The notes: generated by a model from the sequence alone, not told the origin. Positions 1 to 7,426 are shown, counted from the stretch's first letter. The stretch is 64,000 bases of DNA from Rhodococcus spelaei (GCF_006704125.1 NZ_VIGH01000002.1:372001-436000), one strand, 5' to 3'. Program-made: numbers and translations.

Positions 1-1
1 A

Positions 2-478
2 ACCCCGATGTTCCAGTCAGGATGCCCGGCCGGCACGACCGGGTACACCGGCGCTCAGGCGGCGTTCAACTGCGTCGTCCGGTACCAGGACCAGGGTGGC
101 ACCTGGATCAATCTTCGAAGTGGGAAGGGCGATCCGAACGGCTTCGGGCAGTTGCACTACAAGACCGATCATCAGGTCAAGGATCGCTGGGTGGAGCTCC
201 TGCTGCAGGACAGCTACGGAGTTCCGACCTCGTTCAACGCAGAAGGGACGGGCGTTACCGCCAACCCTGATCGATACAGGTATGCGCAGGGGTTGTACAC
301 CGATTTCGCTGGGCAGCGAAACTATCTCATCGCGCTGCAGGTGATCGTCGACTTCGCCCCCACCAATCAGGTGTCCGACAACACGCAGTTCGGGATCGTC
401 ACCTCGTACTGCTCGGATCCGAACAACAACGACAACATCATCCAGTTCTGCCCTCAGCTACCGCCCCCGTACCTGTGA
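2..478 (+). CDS. C-terminal part of an exported protein, possible RNase-type toxin tail (cut by left edge)
   Basis: The frame is open to the left edge, so this is only the last 158 or so residues of a longer protein; the ATG at 8 is probably internal. The segment carries Cys residues suited to an exported protein and the pattern R-S-G-K, then GFGQLH, then DHQVKDR, then a run ending GIVTSYC. An early GFGxxH, a following H/K/R segment and a late G-[IV]-V-T-x-Y strand recall RNase toxins of the barnase/EndoU/colicin (BECR) fold, but I cannot assign a family. It is followed by a strong hairpin and lies beside two LGFP toxin genes, so it may be the tail of a third. No LGFP repeat is visible in the part present. 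Confidence 0.55.
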   Translation, partial: TPMFQSGCPAGTTGYTGAQAAFNCVVRYQDQGGTWINLRSGKGDPNGFGQLHYKTDHQVKDRWVELLLQDSYGVPTSFNAEGTGVTANPDRYRYAQGLYTDFAGQRNYLIALQVIVDFAPTNQVSDNTQFGIVTSYCSDPNNNDNIIQFCPQLPPPYL

Positions 479-964
479 GGTAACAAATGTCTTCGGGTTG
501 GGCGCAGAGATGCGCTCAACCCGAAGACATTTCGCATAGACGCGCCACCCGGTCGGCACCACACTCGGTGACTCGTGCAGCACGAGTTCTCGGCCAACTC
601 CGCCTGGCATCGCTCGCGATTGCGTGGCCAGCAATCCGGTCCCGGCGACAGTTGCCGCGAACACGGGAACCACGGGACTGTAGTCGCCGATGCGCCGCTC
701 CTCGCTCAAGGTGCCAGCAAGGGTATGGATCCCCTCGGCAATGCTGGTATGCCGGACGACAGCCTGGAATCCGTCCTCACCGGTCACCAGTGACACGCCT
801 GCATCCGCTGGCGTGGCCGGCGCAATGTGGCGAACCTCAGCTGTCACCGTGGAAACCAAGCCCGCGGGCGCCCCGTGAACGAGTGTGTTAAGCAGGCAAC
901 TGAGCGCCACTCGGTCACCGACCGCGTACTCGCGAGCAGGATTCGCGTCGAGGACGACCCACAT
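458..964 (-). CDS. Hypothetical protein, about 168 aa, beta-rich
   Basis: I do not recognise this family. The ATG at 964 is chosen over the one at 973 because AGGTGAGG lies just upstream of it. Codon choice looks like real coding sequence. The protein has alternating hydrophobic strands and no signal peptide or membrane segment. The reading frame runs through the hairpin at 485-532 and overlaps the end of the convergent partial gene by 21 bases, so the last 25 or so residues may be an extension past a lost stop. Its position against the toxin-like tail makes an immunity role conceivable, but the convergent orientation is unusual for that. Confidence 0.5.
   Translation of the reverse strand: MWVVLDANPAREYAVGDRVALSCLLNTLVHGAPAGLVSTVTAEVRHIAPATPADAGVSLVTGEDGFQAVVRHTSIAEGIHTLAGTLSEERRIGDYSPVVPVFAATVAGTGLLATQSRAMPGGVGRELVLHESPSVVPTGWRVYAKCLRVERISAPNPKTFVTSQVRGR
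485..532. terminator. Hairpin after the left-edge toxin-like gene
   Basis: Arms 485-505 and 512-532 pair over 21 bases with one G-T, around a 6-base loop. It starts 7 bases after the stop at 478. It also lies inside the reading frame of the minus-strand gene. Confidence 0.75.
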
Positions 965-996
965 GGACCTCACCTAACCCACGTTAGCGCGCGCAT

Positions 997-1253
997 TTGC
1001 GCTGCTGAACCGGGCGCGAACAGGGTGCCGGGGGCCATCCGTGACAAGTGTTGTCAAACAGGCTCGGAAGGAGGCCATCTCGGGTATCCGACCAGCGATG
1101 AGATCAACACCCGCTGAGCTAGCAGCGTTGGGAACTCGTATGAACGTGTTCCAGGCGGGGATATCGTCTGGAACGCGATTCAAGGAGCAGCCGATGGCGT
1201 CTGGGTTCGGGCGGAGAACATGTTGGTCGAACTCCGTGGATTCACATGCGCGA
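997..1253 (+). pseudogene. Decayed LGFP-repeat gene fragment
   Basis: Pieces of two LGFP repeats can be read in three frames. Bases about 1003-1114 give GAIRDK, then LGYPTSDE, then a stop. Bases about 1135-1160 give RMNVFQAG in another frame. Bases about 1158-1230 give GGDIVWNAIQGA in the third. These match the AIRDKW...LGYPT.DE and RMN.F..G.IYW cores of the intact proteins at 1837 and 9562. Neither end of the original gene is present. It is a frameshifted remnant of a paralogue. Confidence 0.7.
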
Positions 1254-1308
1254 GATCGAGCGCCCATCGGAACAACGATTGTGCTGTCGTTCCGATGGGC
1301 GCTCGATC
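1254..1308. terminator. Perfect 20-bp hairpin after the LGFP remnant
   Basis: Arms 1254-1273 and 1289-1308 are perfectly complementary over 20 bases, with a 15-base loop. It directly follows the LGFP remnant. Confidence 0.75.
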
Positions 1309-1317
1309 ACATCGGTG

Positions 1318-1496
1318 ATCGGCGGTACATCCTGCCGATCGAGGCACCCGACTGGGATGCGGCGACGGGATCCGACCACCTGATCACCCGGCTCGACTTG
1401 TTCTTGTATGCCCCTGGGTGGCAGGAGCGAAGTGCACACCCGATCAGCGAGGCAGTCTCCGTGGTGGTGATGCCCCCGCCTCCAGCTAACCGTTGA
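1318..1496 (+). pseudogene. Gene fragment, unknown family
   Basis: The open frame ending at the TGA at 1494-1496 has a plausible protein-like tail (ILPIEAPDWD, then LFLYAPGW, then a Pro-rich end) but no start of its own: upstream it runs into the hairpin at 1254-1308. It sits between two hairpins, just as the intact DUF2716 gene sits after a hairpin at 3841-3884. It may be what is left of an immunity gene, which is inference only. Confidence 0.3.
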
Positions 1497-1510
1497 AACA
1501 GGTCGTGTCA

Positions 1511-1552
1511 CGAGCGAAGCTCCCAACCGGTGATGGTTGGGAGCTTCGCTCG
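1511..1552. terminator. Perfect 18-bp hairpin
   Basis: Arms 1511-1528 and 1535-1552 are perfectly complementary with a 6-base loop. It closes the decayed module upstream of the RNase-toxin gene. Confidence 0.75.
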
Positions 1553-1676
1553 TCGGCAGGCACGTAACTCTCGGCGCACGTACGCACGTCCACGCAGAAG
1601 GAGAGCTCACACGCCGATCTCGTTCCGGTTCGGCCGCAAAGGATCGTTGGCGGCCGACAGCCTGACGGGGCTGACG

Positions 1677-1836
1677 CAAATTGGAGTTTCACCTCAAACG
1701 TACTGGCCAGTACTTTTTGTAACCAAAGCGAGACTTGTCAATTAAGTCCGAGATGTGAAGTTTACCTTTAGGTTCAGCAATGAACGACCCAGTTCACAGG
1801 TACCTCCCAGGAGCATTCCAGGAAAGCAGGTGCAGT
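1677..1836 (+). promoter_or_regulatory. Upstream region conserved with that of the second LGFP toxin gene
   Basis: About 160 bases match 9404-9561 almost base for base. Shared elements include the perfect 14-base palindrome GTACTGGCCAGTAC (1700-1713), then TTTTGTAACCAAAG, GAGACTTGT, AAGTCCGA, ACCTTTAGGT and an inverted GAAC/GTTC pair near 1780-1800. Conservation outside coding sequence, including the palindrome, points to shared regulation of both toxin genes. I could not fix -35 and -10 boxes. A GGA-containing ribosome site (about 1820-1830) precedes the TTG start. Confidence 0.6.
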
Positions 1837-3792
1837 TTGAACCAGAGTTCATGGCGCGGGCATGAGTACCGTCGCCGACATCGGAAGGGCGCCGCGCGGG
1901 CGCTCGGAACCCTCGCCGTCACCGCCACGCTCATGGTGACCGGCGTGAGCACCGCGATCGCAGCACCGACTACCTCGCCCTCGCCGACTCCGGTCGAAGT
2001 CGAAGAGTCCTCCACGGCAACCTCTTCGACGCCATCGACCACGACCACGACCACGACGCCACCGCCCACATCGGCGGCATCAGATCCTGTGTTGAAGGAA
2101 TCGCCCGCCGCGTCGGCGACCAAGCAGCGCACGTCGACACCCCCGGCGGTGCCCAGCACTGCGGTCGAAACCACTTCGCCTTCCCTCACGACGACGTCGA
2201 GCGCCGAGGCCACTAGCAGCTCACCGGCGCCGGCCGCCGCAGCGAACGGGAAGAAGATCCCGTACACGGGCAAGGCGACCGAGAACCCGAATGCCACCGT
2301 CGTACCGGGCAAGATGCGTTCGGATCGGGAGGAGATCCCGGAGGGCTTCACGAAGGCCGACGCGGACAAGGCCGAGACGCTCGAGGCCAAGGCCAAAGAC
2401 CCCAAGAACGCCCGGTCCACCTTCGGAATCCTGGCCTGCCAGTACTTTTGGCCGTCGCCCCACGCGGTGTGCGGCGCAATCCTGGACAAGTACCTGTCGC
2501 TCGGCGGCTCCAACAGCTTCCTCAAGCACCCGATCAACGTGGAGCTGGGCAACCCCGACGGCGTCGGTCGCCGCCAGGAGTTCCTGGTGGGTCCGATCTA
2601 CTGGCATCCCACCCATGGCGCTCATCCGGTCGTCAACAGCTTCATGACCAAGTGGGGCTCCAAAGGCTGGGAAGCCGGCATCCTCGGCTACCCCACCACC
2701 GACGAAGCGGTCAACCCGGACGGCGTCGGGCGACGCCAGAATTTCGTCGGCGGCACAATCTACTGGCACCCTCTAGCGGCACCCCAGGCCGCGTTCGTCG
2801 GCGGAGCGATCCGCGACAAATGGGGCCAGACAGGCTGGGAGGGACCGGGCGGCCTACTCGGCTACCCCACCGAAGACGAGAAAGTGGTCGGATCGAACGG
2901 CGCAGGCCGAATGAACCGCTTCGAGAGAGGCGTGATCTACTGGTCGCCAACTACAGGTGCGCACCCTGTATCGGGGATCATTCTTGCAGAATGGACCGAA
3001 TCCGGCTATGAAACCGGGTACTACGGCTACCCGACCGGTGACGAGTTCGCAATGAACCCAGGCCGCAAGCAGGTATTCCAAAACGACTACATTGACTTTG
3101 GGACAGCGCAGTCGATTTCAAAACAACACTACGACTGCTCGCTCAATCAGTCATGGCCTGTCGCAACCAGTTCGACAAACTGGGTAAGAAGCAATATTCG
3201 TGCGACGTGTACAGACCCGAAGCAGAAGATTGAGATGATCACTCAGTACTTCTACACTGCGCCCGGCCAGAGCAATGAAGTAAACCTAACTGAGGCCGTC
3301 CAGGTAGCTACCGGCCCCCAACCCCTCCATGAGTTCAAGCGCGGATATACATCGACTTGCGTCAATGGAACATATCGAGCGAGGACGAAATTCAATATCA
3401 TTAATGCGGACGGCGGAACCCTGCCTCCCCCTACTCCCCACAGGTCAGATCCCGTTGTGGTGAGCAATTGCCGAACAGTTGCGCCGGTGTGCCCCGCTAC
3501 CATGAGTCAACCAGATTGCAATGCATCGGTCGACGCATACCTATTCGCTGTACGGAAGAACATGGCCGCACGGCCGGGATATGCAGGTAAGAGCGTCTTC
3601 GACAACGACTTGAATCACCTACCGACCCCAGTGACGAAATGGCTAGAGTACGACGTCTATCTACCCGACTCAAACAATGATCGCACCGCCGAGCGTCTTG
3701 TTATCGACGACGGGGATCGCCTCGGGAAGATTTGGTTTTCCAAGGATCATTTCAAGACACAAGGAGGGTGGACTGGCTGGGAACTAGAATAG
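1837..3792 (+). CDS. Exported LGFP-repeat protein with C-terminal guanyl-specific RNase toxin domain
   Basis: A 651-residue protein. The TTG at 1837 is preferred to the ATG at 1780 because the paralogue at 9562 has a stop in the upstream frame and the same TTG context. Order of parts: signal peptide (Arg-rich n-region, cleavage near AIA-AP at 42), Thr/Ser/Pro-rich linker to about 130, a GKKIPYTGK...MRSDREEIP segment, four LGFP repeats (about 199-423), a Cys-containing spacer, then a microbial RNase (N1/T1/barnase) domain from about 550. The RNase core reads VF.N...LP, then EYDV, ERLVI and KDHFKT; E604, R620 and H638 line up with the catalytic Glu, Arg and His of RNase Sa. LGFP repeats bind the mycolata cell wall. 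The role as a secreted toxin is inferred. Base composition drops in the C-terminal half. Confidence 0.8.
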   Translation: MNQSSWRGHEYRRRHRKGAARALGTLAVTATLMVTGVSTAIAAPTTSPSPTPVEVEESSTATSSTPSTTTTTTTPPPTSAASDPVLKESPAASATKQRTSTPPAVPSTAVETTSPSLTTTSSAEATSSSPAPAAAANGKKIPYTGKATENPNATVVPGKMRSDREEIPEGFTKADADKAETLEAKAKDPKNARSTFGILACQYFWPSPHAVCGAILDKYLSLGGSNSFLKHPINVELGNPDGVGRRQEFLVGPIYWHPTHGAHPVVNSFMTKWGSKGWEAGILGYPTTDEAVNPDGVGRRQNFVGGTIYWHPLAAPQAAFVGGAIRDKWGQTGWEGPGGLLGYPTEDEKVVGSNGAGRMNRFERGVIYWSPTTGAHPVSGIILAEWTESGYETGYYGYPTGDEFAMNPGRKQVFQNDYIDFGTAQSISKQHYDCSLNQSWPVATSSTNWVRSNIRATCTDPKQKIEMITQYFYTAPGQSNEVNLTEAVQVATGPQPLHEFKRGYTSTCVNGTYRARTKFNIINADGGTLPPPTPHRSDPVVVSNCRTVAPVCPATMSQPDCNASVDAYLFAVRKNMAARPGYAGKSVFDNDLNHLPTPVTKWLEYDVYLPDSNNDRTAERLVIDDGDRLGKIWFSKDHFKTQGGWTGWELE

Positions 3793-3840
3793 GGGCAGTC
3801 CCCAGCCTGGCGCGAAGTAAAGTATAGCGCCTTGTCAACC

Positions 3841-3884
3841 GTGAGGGGGTCTCGGAATTCCGCATCACTCCGAGACCCCCTCAC
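3841..3884. terminator. 16-bp hairpin between RNase toxin and DUF2716 gene
   Basis: Arms 3841-3856 and 3869-3884 are perfectly complementary, with a 12-base loop. It lies between the toxin stop (3792) and the next gene (start 3913). If it terminates, the immunity gene needs its own promoter or read-through. Confidence 0.7.
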
Positions 3885-3912
3885 GAGTCCACGGTATCCA
3901 AGGAAGCGAAAT

Positions 3913-4446
3913 ATGACACTGGATCGCGATAGGCCTAGTTCAGGACGAATTTGGACTCCCATCGACCGAGCCGACAAAGTTCAGCTTTGGTCAGATTTCA
4001 ATAAGCGTTACAAGTTTCAACCCGGACTTGAGCCTGAGGATTTTCCTGGAATCGCAGAGCCTGTGCCGTCAATTACATTCAAGCTCGCCAAGAATCCCAC
4101 CAAGTCTGCATATCGGGATAACTTCAATCGGATCAATATGGAGGCTCTCCAATCTTTCCAGTCGATCGTTCCAGCGGGACGCGAAATGATAGCCTTGGAC
4201 TGGCAGCACCCATGCTTCCGGTTCATGCCGTCCGCGGTCGAATCATCAAATGAAATTGACTGGAAGATCCCGGTGTATCCGAATGGCGACTACTACATTT
4301 TCGTTACCGAATCGCTCAACGAGGGGACATTTGGGCACCCATGGGAGCATTCTATTTGCGTATTCGGATCGCAGCTAGTTGATGAACTTGGTAGTCGTCT
4401 GGGAAAATGGCTCACCCCGATAAGGATCGACGGAAAGTCCACCTAA
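3913..4446 (+). CDS. DUF2716 family protein, candidate immunity protein for the RNase toxin
   Basis: A 177-residue protein without signal peptide or membrane segment. The ATG at 3913 is chosen because AAGGAAG precedes it; the longer frame from 3832 would run through the hairpin. Features typical of DUF2716 are visible: an N-terminal W..F..R..F.P stretch, ALDWQHPCFRF in the middle, and a Y..GDYYIF segment leading into GTFGHPWE and CVFG. The family has no fixed biochemical role that I can state. Its place directly behind an RNase toxin gene suggests it binds and blocks that RNase. Base composition is unlike the chromosome: bases 3961-4020 hold 25 G+C of 60, against 44 of 60 at 22021-22080. Confidence 0.75.
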   Translation: MTLDRDRPSSGRIWTPIDRADKVQLWSDFNKRYKFQPGLEPEDFPGIAEPVPSITFKLAKNPTKSAYRDNFNRINMEALQSFQSIVPAGREMIALDWQHPCFRFMPSAVESSNEIDWKIPVYPNGDYYIFVTESLNEGTFGHPWEHSICVFGSQLVDELGSRLGKWLTPIRIDGKST

Positions 4447-4662
4447 TGAATACAACGAGGGGGTCAACGCGGCGTTCGCGGTCACCGGCACGCCCACGCG
4501 CCGTACGTGTGGTACGGGGCGGCCCGTGATGCGAGAGTGGAGACCGCGTGCGATTCGACGACGCGTTCGGCGTACGTCGGGGGATCGCCCGACACGGCCA
4601 GGGAGGCGATGGACCGGTGCTGGCAATACGACCGGGAGCGCCTTCTCGTTGAGTCCGACTGA
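4447..4662 (+). pseudogene. Frameshifted gene fragment after the DUF2716 gene
   Basis: Two joined frames read like protein: YNEGVNAAFAVTGTP, then in another frame HAPYVWYGAARDARVE through to LLVESD and a TGA at 4660-4662. There is no start or ribosome site. I do not recognise the family. From 4663 to 4930 I see no gene and no strong hairpin. Confidence 0.35.
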
Positions 4663-4930
4663 CGGGCTTTCGCTGCCGCGTTCCAGCGGTCGTCAGGGTT
4701 GGCCCAATACTCCCGAATCTGACCCGAAGTGCAAAGTAGCGCCCGTTAGGCGTTGATGTTCCGGCGTGAGCTGTTCATCGCCCTTGCGGCAGAATCTTTC
4801 GGCGCACCGCAGAGAGAATTGACCTGCCGGCACAGCGCGCCCTGATCGGCCAGGCGAACGGTGCGTGACCGGCGGGAAGATCTCTGTTGCCCCCGTGCAG
4901 CGAACCGCACCACCGACGAAGGGACAGATC

Positions 4931-5269
4931 GTGGCGAAGAAGGTACTTGTCGAGTACGTCGACGACATCGACGGCACCCCCCTCGACGCCGACGGCAAGA
5001 CCATCACCTTCGCGGTCGACGGAGTCGAATACTCCATCGACCTGCACAGCGAGAACGCCCGCGCATTTCACCGCGCACTCGACCATTACATCGAACACGC
5101 CACCAGATTGAGCTCCCGACGCGAAACTCCCGGCGTCGTGCTGTCGCGATCCCAGGCCCGCACGCGATCCCAGGCGATCCGACAGTGGGCGGCAACCAAC
5201 GGACACAGCGTGCCCGCGCGGGGCCGCATCCCGGGCGCAATAGAGCAGGCGTACATCGCGGCCCAGTGA
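4931..5269 (+). CDS. lsr2: Lsr2 family nucleoid-associated silencer
   Basis: A 112-residue Lsr2 homologue. Lsr2 is the actinobacterial counterpart of H-NS: it binds AT-rich DNA through the minor groove, oligomerises and silences foreign genes. The GTG at 4931 gives the usual VAKKV start and has AGGGA upstream. The N-terminal dimerisation domain (about 1-60, VDDIDG...FAVDGVEYSIDL) is followed by a basic linker and the C-terminal DNA-binding domain with IRQWAATNGH and the R-G-R hook in ARGRIPG (about 98-104). Its linker is less basic than in classical Lsr2. It stands next to unusually AT-rich toxin DNA, so local silencing is plausible. It is probably a second copy in addition to the chromosomal one, which is not in this window. 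Confidence 0.85.
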   Translation: MAKKVLVEYVDDIDGTPLDADGKTITFAVDGVEYSIDLHSENARAFHRALDHYIEHATRLSSRRETPGVVLSRSQARTRSQAIRQWAATNGHSVPARGRIPGAIEQAYIAAQ

Positions 5270-5301
5270 TCGTAGGGGTGGAGGGTCGGGGCCGGCCATC
5301 G

Positions 5302-5493
5302 TCACCCGAGATGTGTCGCGGTGGGCTGGTGGCCGAGCGTCCCGGTGGGGATGCCCAATTCGGTGAAGGTCGACAGCAGTCGGTCCACGTCTGCCGCGTC
5401 TCGGCAGCCGTATCGGGCGAGGTCGAACAGGGATCGGGCGACGGTCGGGTCGGTCCGGGCGGCCGCGACGGCGGCGTCGACTTCTTGCTTCAC
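5302..5493 (-). CDS. Small ORF downstream of tniQ
   Basis: A 63-residue frame from a GTG at 5493. The residues VKQEVDAAVAAARTDPT and the helical segment after them look like real protein. The same frame is open further upstream into the tniQ region, so this could instead be a tniQ C-terminus displaced by a frameshift. I cannot assign a family. Confidence 0.35.
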   Translation of the reverse strand: MKQEVDAAVAAARTDPTVARSLFDLARYGCRDAADVDRLLSTFTELGIPTGTLGHQPTATHLG

Positions 5494-5543
5494 GCGCGCC
5501 GAGACACAGCCGGTGTCCTCGGTGCTGGGTGCCGTGCCGCCGT

Positions 5544-6515
5544 TCAGGGACGGGGCGGCGCTCGGCGGAGATCCCGGTGCGAGGTGGAGACGGGTTCGGG
5601 TGTCAGAAGGGAGCCATGCGTGCCGCGGGCGAGGATCGTCCCGCGCTCGATCAGGCCGATGGCCGTGGCGGCAGCCTCGAGCAGGAGCGCCTGATCGGGC
5701 CAGGTCAACTCCTCGAAGGGTCGTCTGTGCAGGCGCATGTTCCGGCCACCGAGCTGCTCCCACACCTGCCGCAGATCAGTCCCCCGACACCCCGCCCGGC
5801 CGAGGGGCGCGCACAGTTCGTCGAGGAGGGTGCGCAGCAGGCGGAACCAGACGCCCGCGTGAACCTGTCTGCGCGGCAGCGTGACACGACCATCCCTCAG
5901 CGCCTGGGAGGTGCGTGCGTCCATCGCGGCCACCGGATCGGAGGCCGGTGTGGGCCGGTCCTGGTCGGACTCCCACCCCACGTAGACGGCGGGCAGGCAC
6001 TCGCACGGTTCGAGCAGGCATCGATGTGTCGGGCAGCTGAGCTGCAGCGGCAGGTTCCACGTCAGCAGCAGCGCCGGAACGACGGCGTCGTCAAGGCAGC
6101 GCCGGCAGGCCCGTTGGACGGGTCGCCCGGGTGGCAGCCATGGCCGCCAGCCGGGCGGCGGTGTGCGCGACGGCCGCCGGTCCGTTGGAAGCAGGACCGA
6201 GAACTGGCGGGTGTACGTCTCGAACGAACAGCTGCAGGGGTCGAGGCTGTCGAGCAGCCACGGTACGAGGCCGGCCAGGCTCATGCGGCGCAGCCGGTCC
6301 GGCTCGACACCGCTGCGCCCGGACAGGGACTCGAGCAGGTCCGGCGGCGGATCGGAGTCCAGGCCGGCATCCGTGATCCGGTGATGGCCCAGGTCGTGTT
6401 CGAGCAGTCCGGGCAGCGTGAGCTCGTAGGCGGCCGCGGTCCTGTGCAGCCACGAGGACAGGGCCTCGCCGTCGAGGAGTGCGGGATGGATCGGCCACCG
6501 CGCGGGCGGGGTCAC
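5544..6515 (-). CDS. tniQ: TniQ family transposition protein
   Basis: A 323-residue protein. TniQ works with TniA and TniB in Tn5053/Tn402-type and Tn7-like elements, where it helps choose or engage the target. The N-terminus (HPALLDGEALSSWLHRTAAAYEL) is the family hallmark. A zinc-binding segment follows in the middle: C..C (RACRRC), then C..H (SCPTH). The GTG start overlaps the tniB stop by 4 bases, showing translational coupling. The C-terminal 25 or so residues are Pro/Arg-rich and may be out of frame with respect to an ancestral end. It is the last gene of the tniA-tniB-tniQ set. Confidence 0.85.
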   Translation of the reverse strand: MTPPARWPIHPALLDGEALSSWLHRTAAAYELTLPGLLEHDLGHHRITDAGLDSDPPPDLLESLSGRSGVEPDRLRRMSLAGLVPWLLDSLDPCSCSFETYTRQFSVLLPTDRRPSRTPPPGWRPWLPPGRPVQRACRRCLDDAVVPALLLTWNLPLQLSCPTHRCLLEPCECLPAVYVGWESDQDRPTPASDPVAAMDARTSQALRDGRVTLPRRQVHAGVWFRLLRTLLDELCAPLGRAGCRGTDLRQVWEQLGGRNMRLHRRPFEELTWPDQALLLEAAATAIGLIERGTILARGTHGSLLTPEPVSTSHRDLRRAPPRP

Positions 6516-7426
6516 GGGATCTCGCGTTCGAATTGTCTGCGGCGCTCGCTCGGCCCCACGTACGCGGCCATGGTCAGGGTGCGCCGGTTGATGGCCTCCT
6601 CACCGCCCTCGACCGCCGCGACGGCGGCCTCGGTCAACAGCAGTGCCAGCTCTCCGATTGTGCCCTCGCTGCGCGCGAGCAGGTAGCTGGTCATGTCGTC
6701 GGTGGCGAGGTGTGAGCGTCGCCGCAGCGGGAAGGACGCGGCGAAGCTGGCCACCAGCGAACGTGAGTCCCCACCACCCTCCCACAGCGGCAAGGTCATT
6801 GGCGCGAAGCGGTTTTCGAGTTGGTCGTCGGTGCGGATGGCGAGGTAGGCCTCCCGGGTGCCGACGCCCACGATCGGGATCCGGAGCTCGTTGCCGAGGT
6901 AGCGCAGCAGGTTCAGGAATTCGCGGCGGACGCCGTCGCGTCCGGCCAGGACGTTGTGCAGCTCGTCGATCACCAGCATCCGCACCCCGGTCCGACGCAG
7001 CAGCGACAGGGTCGTCTGTTCGAGTTCGGACACCCGCCGGCGGGGCCGAACGCGTGCTCCGAGGGCGGCCTGCAGCGCCACGAAGAACCGGGCCACCGAC
7101 GGGTCGGAGGGCATCTGGACGGCAAGCACGGGGATGTGCTCGCGGTCGGTGTCGCTGACCGGCGGGTGCCGGCGCCGGAACTTCTCGACGATCATGGATT
7201 TGCCGTTGTTCGTCGGCCCGACCAGCAGCAGGTTCGGCATCCGCTGCCGGGCCGGCCAGGCCAGCAGCGTCTCGAGTCGGTCCAGGGCGGTGACCGCCCT
7301 GGGGTAGCCGATCCACCGGTCGGCGCGTATGTGTCGGAGCCTCTCGGATCCGGGCAGTCGCGCGACCGCGCGCGCGTCCTCGCGCAGGTGGGTCAGGTCC
7401 TCGGGTCGCTCGTCCATCGTCACCAT
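6512..7426 (-). CDS. tniB: TniB AAA+ ATPase of a Tn5053/Tn402-type transposon
   Basis: A 304-residue ATPase that regulates the TniA transposase and carries target DNA, like TnsC and MuB. The Walker A motif GPTNNGKS is at 70-77 and Walker B MLVIDELHN at 150-158, followed by a sensor-like GVGTREA segment. The ATG overlaps the last codons and stop of tniA, and the stop overlaps tniQ, so the three genes form one translationally coupled operon. The reading frame is intact. Confidence 0.88.
   Translation of the reverse strand: MVTMDERPEDLTHLREDARAVARLPGSERLRHIRADRWIGYPRAVTALDRLETLLAWPARQRMPNLLLVGPTNNGKSMIVEKFRRRHPPVSDTDREHIPVLAVQMPSDPSVARFFVALQAALGARVRPRRRVSELEQTTLSLLRRTGVRMLVIDELHNVLAGRDGVRREFLNLLRYLGNELRIPIVGVGTREAYLAIRTDDQLENRFAPMTLPLWEGGGDSRSLVASFAASFPLRRRSHLATDDMTSYLLARSEGTIGELALLLTEAAVAAVEGGEEAINRRTLTMAAYVGPSERRRQFEREIP

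Noticed and set aside
1783-1800. GAAC/GTTC inverted repeats in the LGFP leaders as SOS (LexA) boxes
   Set aside because: The spacer is 6 bases, not the 4 of the mycobacterial and related SOS box, and the first copy matches poorly.
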